A stretch of DNA of 64,000 bases, from the NCBI RefSeq assembly GCF_943193005.1, contig NZ_CALPCH010000004.1, positions 62,001 through 126,000 on the forward strand, read 5' to 3'. This DNA is from Pumilibacter intestinalis. Lineage in GTDB: Bacteria > Bacillota > Clostridia > Christensenellales > Pumilibacteraceae. Positions 42,142 through 50,971 of this stretch are shown here, in pieces; position 1 is the first letter of the stretch; each line of letters starts with the position of its first letter. The translations under genes and the position numbers were made by a program. A model generated the notes under the pieces. That model was not told the origin of the DNA. It did not search any database and was given only the letters and a program-made list of their open reading frames with translations.

Positions 42142-43410
42142 TTAAGCAGACGCACGTTCCCTCGCCCGCATTATGTGGTCGGGCATTATTCCGCTTTCTA
42201 CGCACTCCCTGTCTATAACCACTTTGATTATGGTCTTATCGGTGGGCACTTTATACATAACGTCGAGCATGCAGTTTTCCACGATTGCCCTAAGCCCTCT
42301 CGCGCCCGTCTTAAGCTCTATGGCTTTTTCGGCTATAGCCGACACGGCGTCGTCGGTGAACACAAGCTCCACTCCGTCCATCTCCAAAAGTTTCTTATAC
42401 TGTTTGGTGAGAGCGTCGCGCGGCTTTGTGAGTATTTCCACAAGCGCAGTGCTGTCGAGGTCGTTAAGACTGACGGTTACGGGCACTCTGCCCACGAATT
42501 CGGGAATAAGCCCGTACTGTATGAGGTCTTGCGGCTGAACGTCTTTGAGCCACTGCGCCGAGTCCTTTTCGGTTTTGGAAACGATTTCGCCGCCGAACCC
42601 GAGCGAAGCCGCGTTTGCGCGTTTGGAAATTATCTTATCCAGCCCTACGAACGCGCCGCCGAATATGAACAGTATGTTCGTGGTGTCTATGGTAAGGCAT
42701 TCCTGTTGCGGGTGCTTTCTTCCGCCCTGCGGAGGCACGCTCGCAACGGTGCTCTCTATTATCTTCAAGAGAGCCTGTTGCACGCCCTCGCCCGACACGT
42801 CGCGCGTTATGCTCACGTTTTCGCTCTTGCGGGATATTTTGTCTATCTCGTCAACGTATATAATACCGCGTTGCGCACGCTCTATATCGTAATCGGCGTT
42901 TTGTATCAGTTTTAACAGTACGTTCTCCACGTCTTCGCCCACGTACCCCGCTTCGGTAAGCGTAGTCGCGTCGGCAACGGCAAAAGGAACGTCCAAAATT
43001 TTAGACAATGTTTGAGCCAAAAGAGTCTTTCCGCAACCGGTGGGACCGAGCATAAGAATATTACTCTTTTTAAGCTCTATATCGCGTTTTGCGCCCTTGC
43101 CCTTGAGCGGGTGCGCGGCGTTGTAGTTAATGCGCTTGTAGTGGTTGTATACCGCCACGCTGAGCACCTTTTTCGCCACGTCCTGCCCGATTATATATTC
43201 GTCGAGCTCTTTTTTTATCTCCTCGGGCGAAGGCAGTTTCACGGCGGCGCGTTCGGCGGATTTCTTTATCCTGCCCGAGAGTATCTCGTTGCAAATACCT
43301 ATGCAACCGTCGCAAATATACACTCCTGTAGGACCGGATACGAGTTCCACCACCTGCGACTGTTCTTTGCCGCAAAATGCGCATTTGGATTCGGGTGTGT
43401 TTAAGTTCAA
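42142..43410 (-). CDS. clpX: ClpXP unfoldase subunit ClpX
   Basis: ClpX is the AAA+ hexamer that unfolds substrates and feeds them to ClpP. The 422-residue protein has the N-terminal zinc-binding domain (Cys10, Cys13, Cys33, Cys36), Walker A GPTGCGKT and Walker [10 protein letters not shown], and the pore and sensor regions expected. The ClpP-docking loop reads LGFGGE, close to the usual IGF motif. The start is TTG at 43410 with GGAGG six bases upstream. clpP lies 16 bases upstream in the same operon, and a terminator follows. Confidence 0.97.
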   Translation of the reverse strand: MNLNTPESKCAFCGKEQSQVVELVSGPTGVYICDGCIGICNEILSGRIKKSAERAAVKLPSPEEIKKELDEYIIGQDVAKKVLSVAVYNHYKRINYNAAHPLKGKGAKRDIELKKSNILMLGPTGCGKTLLAQTLSKILDVPFAVADATTLTEAGYVGEDVENVLLKLIQNADYDIERAQRGIIYVDEIDKISRKSENVSITRDVSGEGVQQALLKIIESTVASVPPQGGRKHPQQECLTIDTTNILFIFGGAFVGLDKIISKRANAASLGFGGEIVSKTEKDSAQWLKDVQPQDLIQYGLIPEFVGRVPVTVSLNDLDSTALVEILTKPRDALTKQYKKLLEMDGVELVFTDDAVSAIAEKAIELKTGARGLRAIVENCMLDVMYKVPTDKTIIKVVIDRECVESGIMPDHIMRARERASA

Positions 43411-43426
43411 ATACTACCTCCGTATA

Positions 43427-44020
43427 TTACGCGCGTTTAACGAATATTTTGTCTATAAGACCGTACTTGTGCGCTTCTTCCGCAGTCATATAATAGTCTC
43501 TGTCTACGTCGCGTTCTATCTTCTCGAGCGGCTGTCCGCTGTTTTCGGCGAGAATTTTGTTCATCTTCTTCTTGGTTTTGAGAATATGCTCCGCCTGAAT
43601 TGCGATATCGCTCGCCTGACCTTGCGCTCCTCCCAAAGGCTGATGTATCATTATTTCGCTGTTGGGAAGCGCGAAACGCTTTCCCTTTGCGCCGCTGCTC
43701 AAAAGGAACGCGCCCATGCTCGCCGCCATGCCCACGCATATGGTGCTTACGTCGCACTTAATGTAATTCATAGTGTCGTAAATGCCCATACCCGCAGTTA
43801 CGCTGCCGCCGGGGCTGTTTATATACAAACTGATATCTTTGTCAGGGTCTTTGCCCTCGAGATGCAAAAGCTGAGCTATTACGAGGTCGGCGGTTATATC
43901 GTCTATTTCTCCCGTAAGAAAAACTATGCGGTCTTCGAGCAAACGGGAATAAATGTCATACGAACGTTCGCCTCTGTTGGTTTGTTCCACTACCATTGGT
44001 ACAAGACTGTTTTTTATCAT
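43427..44020 (-). CDS. clpP: ATP-dependent Clp protease proteolytic subunit
   Basis: ClpP forms the barrel-shaped serine peptidase that works with ClpX. The 197-residue protein has the catalytic triad Ser101 ([10 protein letters not shown]), His126 (MIHQPLGG) and Asp175 (DVDRDYYM). The start [18 protein letters not shown] matches the usual ClpP N-terminus, so the first ATG is preferred over the internal one; GGGGAGG lies about 15 bases upstream, a rather long spacing. It lies between tig and clpX, a conserved proteostasis operon. Confidence 0.97.
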   Translation of the reverse strand: MIKNSLVPMVVEQTNRGERSYDIYSRLLEDRIVFLTGEIDDITADLVIAQLLHLEGKDPDKDISLYINSPGGSVTAGMGIYDTMNYIKCDVSTICVGMAASMGAFLLSSGAKGKRFALPNSEIMIHQPLGGAQGQASDIAIQAEHILKTKKKMNKILAENSGQPLEKIERDVDRDYYMTAEEAHKYGLIDKIFVKRA

Positions 44021-44066
44021 ACTATTTATTTATATCCTCCCCGGCATTTATTTATTCCGTCGAAAA

Positions 44067-45494
44067 TTATTCTTTCTTGGCGGCGGGTTTCTTTGCCGTA
44101 GCCGTCTTTGCGGAAGTCGTCTTCGCAGTTGCGCTCTTTGCCGCCGCGGGCTTTTTCTCCGCGCCTTCTTTGGTTTCTTTCTTTGCTTCCGATTTCTTTG
44201 CTTCCGCCTTGAATTCGTTAGCCTTTACGAGTTCGTTGAGCGTCTTTTCCACGGTTACGTCGCTCTTTATGTGCGTAAGCTGATGTTCCGAAACGCTCGG
44301 CTTGTATTCCTCGAGAGTCTTTCCTTGCTGTTCGGCTATTTCGGCTATGCGCTTATCTATTTCCTGCTCGGTAGGTTCTACCTTTTCGGTCTTTATAATA
44401 GTTTCCATAACAAGACGGGTTTTCACAGCCTTTTCCGCTTCCGACTTGCGGTCTTTGCGGAAATCCTCTCTGCTGCTTCCCGTGTACTTAAAGTAATCGT
44501 CCAGCTTCATGCCGCCGTACATATAACCCAAACGGTACTCGAAATCCTGCAACATGTAGTCGAGTTCGCTCTCTATCATGCAATCGGGTATATCCACGCT
44601 CGCGTTAGCCACGATTGCGTCTATCATGTTGTTTTTGTTTTCGTTGTCCGCTCTGCGTTCTGCGCTATCGGTCAAACGCTTTTTTACGTCCGCGCGGTAT
44701 TCCGCCACAGTTTCGAACTTTGTGGTGTCTTTCACGAAATCGTCGTTAAGCTCGGGAATTTCGCGGAACTTAATCGAATTGAGTTTTACCGCAAACACGG
44801 CGTCTTTGCCCTTGAGGTCCTCGGCGTGGTAATCGTCGGGGAACTTAACTTTGAGGTCTTTTTCCTCGCCTATCTTCATGCCCTCAACCTGCTCTTCGAA
44901 GCCGGGGATAAAAGATTTGCTTCCCAACGTAAGCTCCTGCTTTTCCGCCGTGCCGCCGTTGAATTTCACTCCGTCTACGCTGCCGCTGTAATCTATGTTT
45001 ACGGTGTCTCCGTTTTTAGCCGCGCGGTCGGTTATATCCACGAGTCTGCTCTTTGCTTTAAGACTGCGCTCTATATCTTCTTCCACGTCCTTGTCGGTAA
45101 CGGGATACTCCGCTTTTTTAACGGTGAGTCCTTTATACTGCCCGAGCGTTACTTCGGGCTTTACGGTTACCGATATACCGAAAACCATGGCGTCGGCGCC
45201 GAAATTCTCTATATCCACTTTGGGCTCGTCTACGGGATAGATATCCTCGTTTTCGGAAAGAGCCTTGCCGTATGCCTTAGAAGCGCAAGTATTAAACGCC
45301 TCGTCGAAAAACACGGTAGGTCCGTACATGTTTTCTATGAACTTGCGAGGAGCTTTTCCCTTGCGAAATCCGGGGATATTGTATTTGGCTTTCGTCTTTA
45401 TATAAGCGGCGTTAATTTCCTCGTCCCACTCTGCGTTAGGCACGGTAAAAACGAACTTTACGCTGCCCTTTTGTCTTTCAATTTTGTATTCCAT
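44067..45494 (-). CDS. tig: Trigger factor with Lys/Ala-rich tail
   Basis: Trigger factor is the ribosome-bound chaperone and peptidyl-prolyl isomerase that meets nascent chains. The 475-residue protein starts at the ATG at 45494, with GGAGG five bases upstream. The ribosome-binding loop GFRKGKAP is present, followed by an FKBP domain (NGDTVNIDYSGSVDGVKFNG) and the helical C-terminal arms. The last 55 residues are an extra tail of Lys, Ala, Ser and Thr (KPAAAKSATAKTTSAKTATA), not part of the usual 430-residue family. The tail is basic and could bind rRNA. It heads the tig-clpP-clpX operon. Confidence 0.96.
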   Translation of the reverse strand: MEYKIERQKGSVKFVFTVPNAEWDEEINAAYIKTKAKYNIPGFRKGKAPRKFIENMYGPTVFFDEAFNTCASKAYGKALSENEDIYPVDEPKVDIENFGADAMVFGISVTVKPEVTLGQYKGLTVKKAEYPVTDKDVEEDIERSLKAKSRLVDITDRAAKNGDTVNIDYSGSVDGVKFNGGTAEKQELTLGSKSFIPGFEEQVEGMKIGEEKDLKVKFPDDYHAEDLKGKDAVFAVKLNSIKFREIPELNDDFVKDTTKFETVAEYRADVKKRLTDSAERRADNENKNNMIDAIVANASVDIPDCMIESELDYMLQDFEYRLGYMYGGMKLDDYFKYTGSSREDFRKDRKSEAEKAVKTRLVMETIIKTEKVEPTEQEIDKRIAEIAEQQGKTLEEYKPSVSEHQLTHIKSDVTVEKTLNELVKANEFKAEAKKSEAKKETKEGAEKKPAAAKSATAKTTSAKTATAKKPAAKKE

Positions 45495-45522
45495 TGTAAC
45501 CTCCAAAAAATCGTACCTAATT

Positions 45523-45551
45523 ATGATAACACACGCGGTAACTTTTGTCAA
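45523..45551 (-). promoter_or_regulatory. Promoter of tig-clpP-clpX
   Basis: TTGACA (45546-45551), 17 bases, TATCAT (45523-45528). It lies back to back with the rqcH promoter. Confidence 0.8.
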
Positions 45552-45557
45552 ATTGTA

Positions 45558-45587
45558 TTGACTAATTACCCGAACTTAGTTTATACT
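45558..45587 (+). promoter_or_regulatory. Promoter of rqcH
   Basis: TTGACT (45558-45563), 18 bases, TATACT (45582-45587), 30 bases before the rqcH ATG. Its -35 box is only six bases from that of the divergent tig promoter. Confidence 0.65.
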
Positions 45588-45617
45588 TGATAGTAAGAAA
45601 ATTACGGGAGAATTACC

Positions 45618-47309
45618 ATGCCCGCCGACGCACTGCACATAAGCATAATTGCCGCCGAACTGAATTCCGCGCTCGGCGGCGGCAGAATAGACAAAATTAC
45701 CATGCCCGAGCCCGACGAAATAGTGCTTTTCGTCCACTCCTCGGCAAGGCACGCGCTTATACTCAGCGCGAACCCCTCTTTGCCGCGCGTTCATCTTTCC
45801 GACCGCGCACCCAAAAACAATCCGCTCAACGCTCCCGCGTTTTTGATGCATCTTCGCAAACATATAGGCGGCGCGGTGATACAAAGCGTTTCTTCCATGC
45901 ACGGCGAGCGCATTCTATTTTTCAAGCTCAAAGCACGCGGCGACCTCGGCTACGAGGAAGACAAAACTTTGGTGTGCGAAATCCTCGGCAAATACGCCAA
46001 CGTGATACTGTGCGACGAAAGCGGCAAGATATCCGAGTGCATAAAACATATCTCGCCCGCAAGCAGTGAAAAACGACCCGTTTTGCCGGGGCTTAAATAC
46101 TGCGCCCCTCCGCCCCAAAACAAAATCGACGTTTTCGACAAAAAGGCGTTTTCAAATCTACTGAACAAATTCGAAGGCGGCAACTTGAGCGGCTATATTC
46201 TCGCGGGCGCGGCGGGACTCGCTCCGGCTACGATAAAAGCGATAACAGAGAAAACTTTGGGCGGAGTATATTTCGACTCGCTCGATAGCGAACAAAAAGA
46301 AAAACTTTGCGCCGCGTTCGATTTCGACTCGCTCGCAAATAATCTTCGCCCCTGCATAAGGCGCGGCGACGACGGAAAGTCCGACTTTTGGCTCGCGCCC
46401 TTTTCAGACGGCGGCGAATACGCATATTTCCCCACTCTCAACAAAGCCATGGACGAATACTATTTCGCGCTCGACCGCGACAGACGCATACAGGAAAAAG
46501 GGCACGTACCCAAAACCGTCGTGCGCAACGCCATAGCTCGCGCCGAGAAAAAGCGCAAGCTGTTCTTAACTCGCAAAGAGGAAGCGTCGGACGCCGAGCA
46601 CGACAGACTTTGCGGCGAACTGATAATAGCCAACATATACAAAATCAAGCAAGGCATGAAAACTTTGGAGGCGGAAAACTACTACGAAAATCCGCCGCAA
46701 AATATCGCAATAGCACTCGACGCAAGCAAATCGCCGCAATACAACGCGCAAATGTATTTCAAACGGTACGCCAAAAAGAAAAAGACTCTCTCCATGGTGG
46801 AAGACCAAATCGCGCAAACCGAAGCGGATATAGAATACTACAACTCGGTGCTCGACAGTTTCGCCTACACCGACGAAGAAGGATTGGAAGAAATAATATC
46901 CGAGCTTGCCGCGGCAAATCTGATTCGCGAACAAAAATCCAAAAAGAAAAAAGAAAAGCTCGCGGCGGGCGGCGAACTCAAATACAAAAACTGCGTGATA
47001 CGTTGGGGCAAAACCAACACGCAAAACGACCGCGTTACAAAATCGGCTCGAGCCGACGACCTTTGGCTACACACCCAAAAGACTCACGGCAGCCACGTAA
47101 CGGTATCGGGCGAACAAATAGACCAAAGCGTGATAATCCGCGCCGCGCAGATAGCCGCTTACTACTCTAAAGCACGGCTTGCCGACAATGTGGCGGTAGA
47201 CTACACTCTCAAAAAGTTCGTAAGCAAGCCCAAAGGCGGCGCACCGGGCAAAGCGATATACACCGACTACAAAACCGTGTTCGTCACCCCCAAAGACGAA
47301 CGGGAATAA
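45618..47309 (+). CDS. rqcH: RqcH/NFACT ribosome quality control factor
   Basis: RqcH binds stalled large subunits and adds C-terminal alanine tails that mark nascent chains for ClpXP. The 563-residue protein has the NFACT-N domain (MPADALHISIIAAELNSALG, GEILGKYANVIL-type region), a helix-hairpin-helix middle, a long coiled coil (about 300-440) and the NFACT-R domain with SARADDLWLHTQKTHGSHVT. The older annotation as a fibronectin-binding protein refers to this family. It is divergent from tig-clpP-clpX, the protease that removes its products, which fits shared use but not necessarily shared control. Confidence 0.95.
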   Translation: MPADALHISIIAAELNSALGGGRIDKITMPEPDEIVLFVHSSARHALILSANPSLPRVHLSDRAPKNNPLNAPAFLMHLRKHIGGAVIQSVSSMHGERILFFKLKARGDLGYEEDKTLVCEILGKYANVILCDESGKISECIKHISPASSEKRPVLPGLKYCAPPPQNKIDVFDKKAFSNLLNKFEGGNLSGYILAGAAGLAPATIKAITEKTLGGVYFDSLDSEQKEKLCAAFDFDSLANNLRPCIRRGDDGKSDFWLAPFSDGGEYAYFPTLNKAMDEYYFALDRDRRIQEKGHVPKTVVRNAIARAEKKRKLFLTRKEEASDAEHDRLCGELIIANIYKIKQGMKTLEAENYYENPPQNIAIALDASKSPQYNAQMYFKRYAKKKKTLSMVEDQIAQTEADIEYYNSVLDSFAYTDEEGLEEIISELAAANLIREQKSKKKKEKLAAGGELKYKNCVIRWGKTNTQNDRVTKSARADDLWLHTQKTHGSHVTVSGEQIDQSVIIRAAQIAAYYSKARLADNVAVDYTLKKFVSKPKGGAPGKAIYTDYKTVFVTPKDERE

Positions 47310-47319
47310 AGCATGAAAA

Positions 47320-47356
47320 AAGAGCGTTTCGGTTATAGAAACGCTCTTATGCTTTT
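47320..47356. terminator. Bidirectional terminator between rqcH and the pyr operon end
   Basis: AAGAGCGTTTC (47320-47330) and GAAACGCTCTT (47338-47348) form an 11-base stem with T runs on both strands, ending rqcH on one side and the small membrane-protein gene on the other. Confidence 0.9.
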
Positions 47357-47366
47357 TATCTTAAAA

Positions 47367-47684
47367 TTACACCAACGCGTAAATAAATCCGAACAACGCA
47401 ACGAGGAATATCACGCCCATTATAACGGTGTTTATAATTGCGTTTTTATACTCGGGCGACCTGCGGTTTATCTTGCTTGCGAGCACGAGCACGCTGCGCA
47501 CTATAGCCAAAGCGGAAGCCGCAAGATATATGCCCAGCCCCACCGCTATTACGAGGTCGCTCACGAAAATGCCCACCAAAAGCACAATCGCGCCGCCGAG
47601 CATGAGCAAGTCGCATATCTGACGAATTCCGAAATTCGAAAAATAAGCCTGAAGAAAATTACGTTTTTTTGCCTTTGCCGCCAT
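47367..47684 (-). CDS. Small membrane protein, three helices, unrecognised
   Basis: The 105-residue product has a basic N-terminus (MAAKAKKRNFL) and three hydrophobic segments at about 25-45, 47-68 and 84-105. No motif was recognised. The ATG has GGAG nine bases upstream. It lies 66 bases after pyrE on the same strand and is followed by a terminator, so it is probably the last gene of the long operon. A TATACT-like box in the gap could give it a separate start. Confidence 0.75.
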   Translation of the reverse strand: MAAKAKKRNFLQAYFSNFGIRQICDLLMLGGAIVLLVGIFVSDLVIAVGLGIYLAASALAIVRSVLVLASKINRRSPEYKNAIINTVIMGVIFLVALFGFIYALV

Positions 47685-47750
47685 ACTTAAAAACTCCGTT
47701 TTGCTTTTTGATTAGTATATATCACAAAAATTTTTTTATGATTGTTTAAC

Positions 47751-48335
47751 TTATTTAAGACCTCTGCTGCCCGGTTTAACCGCGGGAGTTTTTCCCTCGC
47801 GGCAAAGAGGACACTCGCTCGCCTCGTAGCTCTTTACTTCCATACTGAGAAGCGCACAGTACGGCACGCCGAAATCCACCTGTCCGCCGCTGCGGTCCAC
47901 AACCGACGCCACGGCTACAATCTCCGCGCCCGCATTGCGGCAAAGTTCCATAACCTCTTTTACCGAACCGCCCGTGGTAACAACGTCTTCCACCACTATT
48001 ACGCGCATGCCCGCTTTTAACGCAAAGCCGCGGCGAAGAGTCATACTGCCGCCCTCGCGTTCGGCGAAAAAGTTGGGAACGCCGAGCTGACGGGCAACCT
48101 CGTAGCCCATTATTATGCCGCCCACTGCCGGCGAAACCACTATTTCCGCGTTAAACTCGCGCAGTTTTTCGGCAAGCGCTCCGCACAAATACGCGCTCTC
48201 CTCGGGATGAACGAACAGTTTCGCGCACTGCATATACGTATCGGAGTGCCGACCGCTCGTGAGCACGAAATGCCCGTGAAGTATACCTTCGGTCTTTTTG
48301 AAAACTTGTAAAATCTGTTCGTCGGTAAGAGCCAT
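47751..48335 (-). CDS. pyrE: Orotate phosphoribosyltransferase
   Basis: PyrE joins orotate and PRPP to give orotidine monophosphate. The 194-residue protein has the PRPP-binding motif VIVVEDVVTTGGS and the LTSGRHSDTYM region. A C-terminal CPLCREG pair of cysteines, found in a subset of bacterial PyrE, may bind zinc. The start is ATG at 48335, with AAGGA six bases upstream; an in-frame GTG lies 15 bases earlier. It follows pyrD and is the last biosynthetic gene of the pyr operon. Confidence 0.96.
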   Translation of the reverse strand: MALTDEQILQVFKKTEGILHGHFVLTSGRHSDTYMQCAKLFVHPEESAYLCGALAEKLREFNAEIVVSPAVGGIIMGYEVARQLGVPNFFAEREGGSMTLRRGFALKAGMRVIVVEDVVTTGGSVKEVMELCRNAGAEIVAVASVVDRSGGQVDFGVPYCALLSMEVKSYEASECPLCREGKTPAVKPGSRGLK

Positions 48336-48359
48336 AAAGTTCCTTTTCACGCAAACCGA

Positions 48360-49286
48360 TTATACGGAAAGTGTTCCCGTAAGTTCGCGCACATTATTTA
48401 TGTTACACCTTTTCATAAGATTTGTCAACTCATTGACAAGGTTTATGCCCGCGCAAGGGTCGAAAATATTTGCCGAGCCTATCTGAACCGCCGCCGCGCC
48501 CGCAACCATAAATTCCATTATATCGTCGGCGGTGGTTATTCCGCCCATGCCCACTATGGGAATTTTTACGGCTTTGTGCGTTTCGTAAACCATTTTAAGT
48601 GCAATGGGCTTTATCGCGGGTCCGCTCAAGCCGCCGCACACGTTTGCGAGCACGGGCTTACGCGTGCGCCAATTTATCGCCATGCCCCCCACCGTGTTTA
48701 TGAGCGACAGGCAATCCGCGCCGCCGTTTTCCGCCGCGCGGGCGTTGTCGGCAATGTTGGCTACGTTGGGCGAAAGTTTCACCATAAGCGGCTTTGCGCA
48801 ATGCTTTTTAACCGCTCGGGTTATCTTCTCCACGCTCTCGGGCAATACCCCGAACGCCATTCCGCCCGCCTTTACGTTGGGGCAACTTATGTTAAGCTCC
48901 ACCATTTTAACGCACTTGCACGCGCTTATCTTTTCCACGGCGTAGCAGTAATCCTCTTCGGTTCTGCCCGCTACGTTTGCTATCACAACGCAATCGAGCT
49001 TTTCGAGAAAGGGCACGTCCTCGCGTATAAATCCGTCCACGCCGGGATTTTGCAGTCCCACGCTGTTGAGCATGCCCATAGGCGTTTCGGCAATTCTCGG
49101 CGACGGGTTTCCCTCGCGCCTTTCTTTGGTTACGCCCTTGGTGCAAATGCCGCCGAGCTTGTTTATATCGTAAAATTCGGCATACTCCTTTCCGAAGCCG
49201 AAAGTGCCGCTTGCCGTTATTATGGGATTACGGAACTTTACTCCGCAGATTTCCACCGAAGTGTCTATGTTCTTTTCTTCGCTCAC
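48360..49286 (-). CDS. pyrD: Dihydroorotate dehydrogenase B, catalytic subunit
   Basis: PyrD oxidises dihydroorotate to orotate with FMN and in this class passes electrons through PyrK to NAD+. The 308-residue protein has ASGTFGFG near the N-terminus, the catalytic cysteine in NISCPNVKAGG and the GMGGITTADD phosphate-binding region. The start is GTG at 49286, overlapping the pyrK stop, with GGAGG ten bases upstream. Cysteine as the catalytic base and the adjacent pyrK place it in class 1B. Confidence 0.96.
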   Translation of the reverse strand: MSEEKNIDTSVEICGVKFRNPIITASGTFGFGKEYAEFYDINKLGGICTKGVTKERREGNPSPRIAETPMGMLNSVGLQNPGVDGFIREDVPFLEKLDCVVIANVAGRTEEDYCYAVEKISACKCVKMVELNISCPNVKAGGMAFGVLPESVEKITRAVKKHCAKPLMVKLSPNVANIADNARAAENGGADCLSLINTVGGMAINWRTRKPVLANVCGGLSGPAIKPIALKMVYETHKAVKIPIVGMGGITTADDIMEFMVAGAAAVQIGSANIFDPCAGINLVNELTNLMKRCNINNVRELTGTLSV

Positions 49287-50047
49287 AGTATTATTTCCTC
49301 CAGACTGAACACAGGTCCGTCAACGCACGCGCGTTTGTTCACAATCTCGCCGTTCTTTTGCTTTACGGCGCACGCGCACACCAAACACGCGCCCACGCCG
49401 CAACCCATGCGTGTTTCGCCCGACATGTACGCGGGTATCTTCGTTTCGGCGGAAAGCCGAGCCGCCGCTTTAAGCATGGGAGTATTGCCGCACGTGAGTA
49501 TAACGTCGGGTTTTATCTTTTCCACGTCTTCACGGAGCACGTCGGTAACGTATCCCTTGCGCCCCGCGCTTCCGTCGTCGGTGCAAAGCACCGTTTTGCC
49601 GAACGCGCCGAAATCCTTTTCGAACATTACCGCTTCCGAATTTGCGAAACCTATGTAAGAAATATACTCGCGGTCGGGATAGGTCAGCGGCACGGTTACG
49701 AGCGGCGCACACCCCACGCCGCCGCCGAGCAACAATATTTTGCGGTGCTCATTGCCGAGCGTAAATCCGTTGCCTATGGGAAGCACCGCTTTCACTTTGT
49801 CGCCCGCCTTAAACTCGGCAATGCGACGGGTGCCACCGCCCACCACAGCAACTATCAAAGTTACGCTGTGCGAGTCGAATTTGTAAATGCAAAACGGTCG
49901 ACGGAGCAAAAATTCGCCGCCTACTTTCAAGTGCAAAAACTGTCCGCAACGAATTTCGGGCAGTTGTTCGCTTGCAACGAGTTTGAGTTCTAGCACGCTC
50001 TTAGTAAGAAAAATGTTGCTCTCTACGGTAAATTCTATATCTTTCAC
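49283..50047 (-). CDS. pyrK: Dihydroorotate dehydrogenase B, electron-transfer subunit
   Basis: PyrK carries FAD and a 2Fe-2S cluster and links PyrD to NAD+. The 254-residue protein has the FAD-binding RRPFCIYKF motif, the NAD-binding LLGGGVGCAPL stretch, and four cluster cysteines in GCGVGACLVCACAV plus the later ACVDGP. The start is GTG at 50047. It lies between pyrF and pyrD, overlapping pyrD, which is normal for this heterotetrameric enzyme. Confidence 0.95.
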   Translation of the reverse strand: MKDIEFTVESNIFLTKSVLELKLVASEQLPEIRCGQFLHLKVGGEFLLRRPFCIYKFDSHSVTLIVAVVGGGTRRIAEFKAGDKVKAVLPIGNGFTLGNEHRKILLLGGGVGCAPLVTVPLTYPDREYISYIGFANSEAVMFEKDFGAFGKTVLCTDDGSAGRKGYVTDVLREDVEKIKPDVILTCGNTPMLKAAARLSAETKIPAYMSGETRMGCGVGACLVCACAVKQKNGEIVNKRACVDGPVFSLEEIIL

Positions 50048-50050
50048 TTT

Positions 50051-50971
50051 TTATCTCGCTTTGCCCGCTCTCTTAAGCGCGCCGAAAATATCTTCGCGCA
50101 TCTCGATTACCGCGTTTTCCGCCGCCTGCGCGTAGGTCTGCCCGTTGTATTTGTCCTTTTTGTAAGCGCAGATAATGCCGCGCGAATTGTTTACTATGCC
50201 GCCGAGTCCGTTATTATCGAAACACACGGCAAGACCGTCCGCGCTTCCGCCCTGCGCTCCGTAGCCCGGAATGAGAAAGAACAAACTCGGGAACTTTTTG
50301 CGCACGTCTTGCGCCTGCGCGGGATGAGTCGCGCCTATTACCGCGCCCGCGCTCGAATAGCCGTATTTTCCCACAAGGTTCTTGCCGCACTCCACGACGA
50401 GTTCCGCCATGTTTTCGTACAAAGTCGCGCCGTTTTCCATGCTTTTATCCTGAAGCTGACCGCTCGACGGATTGGAGGTTTTCACGAGCGCGAATATGCC
50501 CTTGCGGTATTTTTCGCAGTCCGCAATAAAGGGATTGAGTCCGTCCGAGCCGAGATATCCGTTAACGGTAAGAAAATCGGCTTCGAACGGCGAAAATTCC
50601 TCGCCGTTTATATTCGTTTTTCCGAGATACGCCGCACTGTAGCAAGCCGCAGTCGAGCCGATATCGTTGCGCTTACAGTCGGCTATAGTGATGAGTCCGC
50701 TCTTTTTTGCGGCGGCGAGAGTGTCGGCAAACGCCTGCATTCCCGCAACTCCGTACATTTCGTAATATGCAACCTGAACTTTCACCGCGGGTACGAGTTT
50801 GTGCAACCGGTCTATAAGCGTAAGATTGAATTCGGTTATCGCCTTTGCCGCGTCGAGCGGCGTGCGGCAATTCTTTTTCATGTTGTCGGGCAAATAGTCG
50901 AAAGAGGTATCGAGCCCCACAGCCGTGGGGTTTCCCGTACTCTTTATGCCTTCGATGAGCTTATCTATCAT
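50051..50971 (-). CDS. pyrF: Orotidine 5'-phosphate decarboxylase, type 2
   Basis: PyrF decarboxylates OMP to UMP. The 306-residue protein is of the longer type 2 form (shorter type 1 enzymes have about 230 residues). The catalytic DCKRNDIGST motif is present, as is GLDTSFDYLP near the N-terminus. GGAG lies ten bases before the ATG, and the gene overlaps the pyrC end by 11 bases. It is followed by pyrK after three bases. Confidence 0.95.
   Translation of the reverse strand: MIDKLIEGIKSTGNPTAVGLDTSFDYLPDNMKKNCRTPLDAAKAITEFNLTLIDRLHKLVPAVKVQVAYYEMYGVAGMQAFADTLAAAKKSGLITIADCKRNDIGSTAACYSAAYLGKTNINGEEFSPFEADFLTVNGYLGSDGLNPFIADCEKYRKGIFALVKTSNPSSGQLQDKSMENGATLYENMAELVVECGKNLVGKYGYSSAGAVIGATHPAQAQDVRKKFPSLFFLIPGYGAQGGSADGLAVCFDNNGLGGIVNNSRGIICAYKKDKYNGQTYAQAAENAVIEMREDIFGALKRAGKAR

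Noticed and set aside
40210-42915. A 901-codon plus-strand frame opposite lon and clpX
   Set aside because: It runs through two unmistakable minus-strand genes and the intergenic terminator and promoter between them; composition is Phe/His/Tyr-rich as in other shadows here.
41992-45617. CIRCE or CtsR operators controlling lon, clpP, clpX or tig
   Set aside because: No TTAGCACTC-type inverted repeat or CtsR heptad repeat was seen in the upstream regions; only plain sigma-A promoters.
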